Assembly: GCA_947364965.1 (NCBI GenBank)
Contig: CANAUU010000040.1
Coordinates: forward strand, 1 to 8,373
Source: an uncultured Candidatus Saccharibacteria bacterium
GTDB lineage: Bacteria > Patescibacteriota > Saccharimonadia > Saccharimonadales > Saccharimonadaceae
Direction of reading: 5' to 3'
Length of the DNA: 8,373 bases
Shown here in pieces: positions 5,904 through 8,373 of this stretch. The notes under the pieces are model-generated. The model did no database searches. It had not been told where the DNA came from and worked only from the letters and a program-made list of their open reading frames with translations. A program made the position numbers and the translations under genes. Position 1 is the first letter of the stretch, and every line of letters starts with the position of its first letter.

Positions 5904-5912
5904 GAGTGCTAA
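5886..5912 (-). promoter_or_regulatory. CIRCE operator, distal copy (HrcA site)
   Basis: Arms ATAGCAGTC and GAGTGCTAA with a 9-bp spacer: 7 of 9 and 9 of 9 matches to consensus. The spacer again contains the -35 TTGACA of the distal promoter. It is offset 47 bp from the proximal copy, the same distance as between the two -10 boxes. The gene-free interval 5646-6080 holds the dnaK leader element, both promoter-operator units and the Nudix terminator. Confidence 0.87.
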
Positions 5913-5967
5913 TTTTGAAGGGTTGTTGCTGGCGAAAATGCGTGTGATTCTTGGCCCAGAGGTAGAG

Positions 5968-5994
5968 AAAACCGCCGGTTTTAGCCGGCGGTTT
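5968..5994 (-). terminator. Intrinsic terminator downstream of the Nudix gene
   Basis: A perfect 10-bp stem, AAACCGCCGG (5969-5978) and CCGGCGGTTT (5985-5994), with a six-base loop; the minus-strand transcript ends in TTTTCTC. It lies about 90 bases after the Nudix stop codon and about 55 bases upstream of the distal dnaK CIRCE, insulating dnaK from readthrough. Confidence 0.8.
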
Positions 5995-6080
5995 GTGTCG
6001 CGCGGGAGCGACGGTAGCCATGGAAGCAATATAACAGAGATGAGTATAACGGGGACGAATCAGGCGAGAGAATGGGCAAG

Positions 6081-6743
6081 TTATTTCGTCTTCGACGGGT
6101 AGGTGACGACGAGGCCGTCGGACTGGGTTTCGTATTTACGATACTGTTCGATGGCGCCCATGGTCAGGTCAGGATTCCGGAGCTGCCCCTGTTCGAGGAG
6201 GTCGAGGACTTCGGCGTAGGTAAATTCGCGGGTGTCAGCGATTTCCTCGGGGTCGGGATTCTCGATAAACTGCTTGGTGGTCGCGGTATAGATGAAGATA
6301 ACGTAGGGGTTGTCGCTGTCGGGGCGATGGCCGACGTGGCAAAGGTTATCCAGCTGAACTTCGAAGCCAGATTCTTCCCTGCCCTCACGGAGGGCGGCTT
6401 GCTCGAAGGATTCTCCGGGCTGGAGCCGGCCGCAGGGCAGGTTCCACTTGCCTTTGTCGCTTTTGACCCACTTTTTCGTGCCGTCGGGCTGTTTTTCCTT
6501 GACCTTGGCCTCTTTGACCAAGAGATAAAGAGGCTCGAGAGGTGCATATGCGCCAGTGGGCTGGTCAAGGTGTTCGTTGACGATAAGGACGCCAGCCTTA
6601 AAGAAAGGCCAGCCGAACTCCTGGATGGTTTTGATGGCCTCAGGAGTCAGATCCTTGGTGAAACTCTCGGCGGGGGCGGGGGTTTGGGAGGCTTCAGGGG
6701 TGGAACTTACGGCTGTGGGGTTCGTGGTTTCGGGACTAGACAT
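6081..6743 (-). CDS. Nudix hydrolase
   Basis: A 220-residue protein with a clear Nudix box at residues 105-127: G-RLQPG-E-SFEQAAL-REGREESGF, fitting GX5EX7REUXEEXGU apart from a Gly at the first U position. The REXXEE glutamates bind the metal that cleaves nucleoside diphosphates linked to another group. The fold starts near residue 48 (KAGVLIVN), with a long loop (78-100) before the box. The first 30 residues are rich in Pro, Ser, Thr and Ala and look disordered. The C-terminal part (EEIADTREFTYAEVLDLLEQGQL) is the usual acidic helix region. The substrate cannot be read from the sequence; housecleaning of modified nucleotides or nucleotide sugars is typical. GAGGAGG lies eight bases before the chosen ATG; another ATG five bases upstream is out of frame. 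It diverges from the plus-strand membrane protein gene. Confidence 0.9.
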   Translation of the reverse strand: MSSPETTNPTAVSSTPEASQTPAPAESFTKDLTPEAIKTIQEFGWPFFKAGVLIVNEHLDQPTGAYAPLEPLYLLVKEAKVKEKQPDGTKKWVKSDKGKWNLPCGRLQPGESFEQAALREGREESGFEVQLDNLCHVGHRPDSDNPYVIFIYTATTKQFIENPDPEEIADTREFTYAEVLDLLEQGQLRNPDLTMGAIEQYRKYETQSDGLVVTYPSKTK

Positions 6744-6862
6744 ATCATAGTCCTCCTCTCAAGAATTAGCTCAGGGTCTGGGCGGGCGACGTCGTTCTGT
6801 TTGCTTCTGCTTCTATGAAAGAACTGCGTCAAAATGTTGACCTAGACGCGAGGCTTGTCTTA

Positions 6863-6891
6863 ATATTAGCACAGATTTGTATTTTTGTCAA
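6863..6891 (-). promoter_or_regulatory. Promoter of the Nudix gene
   Basis: Minus strand: TTGACA (6886-6891), 17 bp, TAATAT (6863-6868), preceded by TGTGC. The predicted start near 6856 gives a leader of about 113 nt, which contains a modest interrupted hairpin (6788-6798 with 6820-6830) before a strong ribosome binding site. It lies back-to-back with the plus-strand promoter at 6916-6924. Confidence 0.8.
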
Positions 6892-6915
6892 GAGAGGGGT
6901 ATTTGGGGTGCGTTA

Positions 6916-6924
6916 TGTTATAAT
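6916..6924 (+). promoter_or_regulatory. Extended -10 promoter, predicted leaderless
   Basis: TGTTATAAT is an extended -10 with TATAAT at 6919-6924; no -35 is recognisable. The ATG of the downstream gene (6933) starts eight bases after the -10, so the transcript should begin one or two bases before the ATG. No Shine-Dalgarno exists. Confidence 0.65.
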
Positions 6925-6932
6925 AACAGTAA

Positions 6933-7736
6933 ATGAGTAAGCTTGGAAAGACGGCATGGTGGCGGGAGACGCCAAAGGAGGAGGTCGAGGAAACCGCAGG
7001 GGAGAATTTGGCTGGGGTGACTTCTGGGGGAGAGGTGCCAGGGAGGGCTTCGCAGGAGGCTTCAGAGCAGAAGATGCCGGAGAAGGTTCCGGGGAGGATG
7101 ATTTTTTATCAGGTGGTGATTCTGTTTGTGGTGGGGTGCGTGTTTGGAACGTATTGGGAAGAAATTATGCATCTGGTGACGTCGTTTTTCGAGACGGGGA
7201 GGCCGATTTATGAGTCGCGGCGAGGGCTGGTTTATGGGCCGTTTAGCCCGGTGTATGGGATTGGGGCGGTGTTAATTTATCTGATATTTTATCTGCCGAG
7301 AGTGAAGGGGTGGGTGTGTTTTGCGGGCGGGGCGGTTTTTGGCGGGGTACTGGAGTATGTTTTGAGCGTGCTGCAGGAATGGATTTTTGGGACGAGGTCG
7401 TGGGATTATTCGGACAGACTGATGGATATTGGCGGGCGGACAACGGTGCCATATATGATTGTTTGGGGTGCGTTGGTGTTTTTGGTGGCGAGGTGGATTT
7501 GCCCGTTTATCGACCAGGCGTGTCGGAAAGTGGCGGAGAAGAAGCTGCAGTGGGTTTGCGTGGGGTTAGCGGCGTTTCTGGTGTTTGATATTTGCGTGTC
7601 GGTGGCGGCGGTCTGGCGACAAACGGAGCGGCGGATGGGCGACCCGGCGGACACACGAGTGGAACGGATTTTGGACCGGAGGTTTCCGGACGAGCGGCTA
7701 CAGAAGATTTATAGTAATACAAGGGTAGCGGAGTAG
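6933..7736 (+). CDS. PF06541-type (putative ABC-transporter type IV, CmpB-like) membrane protein
   Basis: A 267-residue integral membrane protein. A polar, Glu/Gly-rich N-terminal tail (1-55) precedes about five hydrophobic helices: 57-75, 103-121, 126-147, 172-190 and 205-228, then a charged C-terminal tail. Motifs typical of PF06541 (formerly DUF1113) are visible: GTYWEE (72-77), GLVYGPFSPVYGIGA (98-112), LEYVLS (140-145) and FGTRSWDYSD (152-161), followed by GGRTTVPYMIVWG (167-179). Despite the family name, transport has not been established for it, and no ATPase gene is nearby. The start is the first ATG after a perfect -10; later in-frame ATGs (residues 48 and 56) also lack a good ribosome binding site. 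Codons are strongly G-ending, in contrast to the minus-strand genes. No clear terminator follows. Confidence 0.83.
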   Translation: MSKLGKTAWWRETPKEEVEETAGENLAGVTSGGEVPGRASQEASEQKMPEKVPGRMIFYQVVILFVVGCVFGTYWEEIMHLVTSFFETGRPIYESRRGLVYGPFSPVYGIGAVLIYLIFYLPRVKGWVCFAGGAVFGGVLEYVLSVLQEWIFGTRSWDYSDRLMDIGGRTTVPYMIVWGALVFLVARWICPFIDQACRKVAEKKLQWVCVGLAAFLVFDICVSVAAVWRQTERRMGDPADTRVERILDRRFPDERLQKIYSNTRVAE

Positions 7737-7818
7737 GGGCGACGGGGATGGGTTCGGGTTTATGCGGCGGGTTTGTCGGCGGGGTTGTGCTTTTTAGTGC
7801 TTGCGTTGGCGGGTTTCG

Positions 7819-7827
7819 TGGTATAAT
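7819..7827 (+). promoter_or_regulatory. Extended -10 promoter of the structured RNA
   Basis: TGGTATAAT has TATAAT at 7822-7827; the possible -35 (CTTGCG at 7800-7805, 16-bp spacing) is weak. The predicted start (7831-7834) coincides with the first bases of the inverted repeat at 7831-7843. Confidence 0.65.
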
Positions 7828-7830
7828 GGA

Positions 7831-7980
7831 GGTGTTCAACTCCAAAAATTAGTTTTACCTGATGTTTTTCCGTATTTCGGTTTCATTCGTGAAATGGCAC
7901 CGTGACAGCCATGAGATGAAGCTGAAAGGCAAAATCACTAGGTAAAGGAGTTGAACACCCGTCGCGGTGTCATTTTTATT
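7831..7980 (+). ncRNA. Candidate structured RNA: small RNA or attenuator leader of the surface protein gene
   Basis: A perfect 13-bp stem joins 7831-7843 (GGTGTTCAACTCC) with 7947-7959. A second stem stacks on it (TTTACCT 7854-7860 with AGGTAAA 7940-7946), leaving a 10-base bulge. The enclosed part has a TTTCA-TTCG-TGAAA hairpin (7881-7894), a small CCG/CGG hairpin (7870-7880) and a GTGA...TCAC arm (from about 7902 to 7938). The RNA would start at the base of the first stem and can stop at the terminator at 7955-7977. I tested it by eye against SRP RNA, 6S RNA and common riboswitches and found no match. The low GC and C-poor loops differ from the flanking genes. Confidence 0.6.
7955..7977 (+). 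terminator. Intrinsic terminator overlapping the closing stem of the structured RNA
   Basis: ACACC (7955-7959), loop CGTCGC, GGTGT (7966-7970), then CATTTTT. The 5' arm is part of the 13-bp stem, so terminator and stem exclude each other. The stem is short (5 bp), so strength is uncertain. Confidence 0.55.
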
Positions 7981-8030
7981 ATGGAGAATGATTGTGGCCT
8001 GCCGGGTGTTTAACCAAAAGGAGGGCTGTG

Positions 8031-8373
8031 ATGCGAAGCCAAGATAAATGCCAGGTTGGACAGGCGTGTCGGACTGGGCGTTTAAATTATAGAAACTTTA
8101 ATAATGTCGGGAGAGCGAGCTGTTTGGGGTTGCTGGTGTTAGGGTTTATGTTGGTAAACCCAATTGTGGAGAGTTCGGCTAGTGCTTTGGAAGAGGGTAT
8201 GGAGGAGACAGCTGATGACGCGATGGCTGATGGGGAGGGTGCCGATATGCCTGAAGATACCACCAACTCCATGAATGCGGCAAATGGTTCTGATGCTAAC
8301 GGCGGTATCACCCCTCTCGCCTCTACTACCTCTACTGTAGCCATTACCTTCAACCCAACCTCCGCCAGTGGGG
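8031..8373 (+). CDS. Secreted or surface protein, N-terminal part (cut by window edge)
   Basis: An open frame of 114 codons runs off the right edge. The ATG at 8031 has AAGGAGG (8018-8024) six bases upstream. A charged N region (residues 1-30) precedes a hydrophobic core, CLGLLVLGFMLVNPIV (about 32-47), then ESSASA, a plausible signal peptidase I site near residue 53. The mature part starts acidic and low in complexity (Glu, Asp, Met, Ala to about residue 75), then becomes Asn, Ser and Thr-rich, with PLASTTSTVAITFNPTSAS at the end, resembling the start of a beta-rich cell-surface domain. No domain can be assigned. Base composition changes inside the gene: G exceeds C until about 8245, then C exceeds G. 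The structured RNA upstream may regulate it. Confidence 0.7.
   Translation, partial: MRSQDKCQVGQACRTGRLNYRNFNNVGRASCLGLLVLGFMLVNPIVESSASALEEGMEETADDAMADGEGADMPEDTTNSMNAANGSDANGGITPLASTTSTVAITFNPTSASG

Noticed and set aside
5839..6021. Minus-strand open frame of 60 codons between the Nudix gene and dnaK
   Set aside because: It runs through the Nudix terminator and both CIRCE promoter units, which explain the sequence fully; there is no ribosome binding site.
7831..7959. Structured RNA as SRP RNA, 6S RNA or a common riboswitch
   Set aside because: It lacks the SRP apical motif (GGAAG...AGCAG), is shorter than 6S RNA and lacks its central bubble layout, and has none of the conserved TPP, SAM, cobalamin, glycine, purine or c-di-GMP boxes that I know.
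7831..7959. Miniature mobile element with 13-bp terminal inverted repeats
   Set aside because: No target-site duplication is visible, and a promoter at one end and a terminator at the other fit an RNA better; not fully excluded.
8087..8353. Minus-strand frame of 88 codons opposite the surface gene
   Set aside because: Antisense of a gene with a signal peptide and strong ribosome binding site; its serine/proline-rich product is typical of shadow frames.

Overview
The window most resembles a small-genome bacterium of the Patescibacteria/CPR type, perhaps Saccharibacteria. This is inferred from gene content and style: a divergent acetate kinase, a stand-alone CIRCE-controlled dnaK, small orphan membrane proteins, short intergenic regions and some genes with almost no leader. 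No rRNA or universal marker other than DnaK is present, so the placement is tentative. The + strand is G-rich over most of the window: minus-strand genes favour C-ending codons and plus-strand genes favour G-ending codons.

Layout from left to right. Minus strand: the 5' part of a TylF-like methyltransferase (1-246) with its own promoter; acetate kinase (326-1534); a C45/acyltransferase-like Ntn hydrolase (1782-2789); a 149-residue four-helix membrane protein (2922-3371); DnaK (3741-5645); and a Nudix hydrolase (6081-6743). Plus strand, divergent from the Nudix gene: a PF06541-type five-helix membrane protein (6933-7736), then a signal-peptide-bearing surface protein (from 8031) that runs off the right edge. 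No tRNA, rRNA, insertion sequence or CRISPR array was found.

Most genes appear to be transcribed singly: nearly every one has its own recognisable sigma70-type promoter, and intrinsic-terminator-like hairpins follow the membrane protein gene (2922-3371), dnaK and the Nudix gene. The dnaK control region is the best understood: two promoters 47 bp apart, each with a CIRCE (HrcA operator) whose 9-bp spacer carries the -35 box.

The most unusual content is intergenic. Four spacers hold long-range inverted repeats of about 110-130 nt: 1572-1694, 3392-3515 and 5681-5790 read on the minus strand, and 7831-7959 on the plus strand. The dnaK and ackA elements share a 17-nt hairpin core with 15 identities, and their arms form G.U pairs only when read as minus-strand RNA. 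The 7831-8014 region has a promoter that would start RNA at the base of a perfect 13-bp stem, whose 3' arm can also pair with a terminator arm and with a segment just before the next gene's ribosome binding site. That geometry suits an attenuator, riboswitch or small RNA; I matched it to no known class. The genes themselves do not form an obvious pathway.
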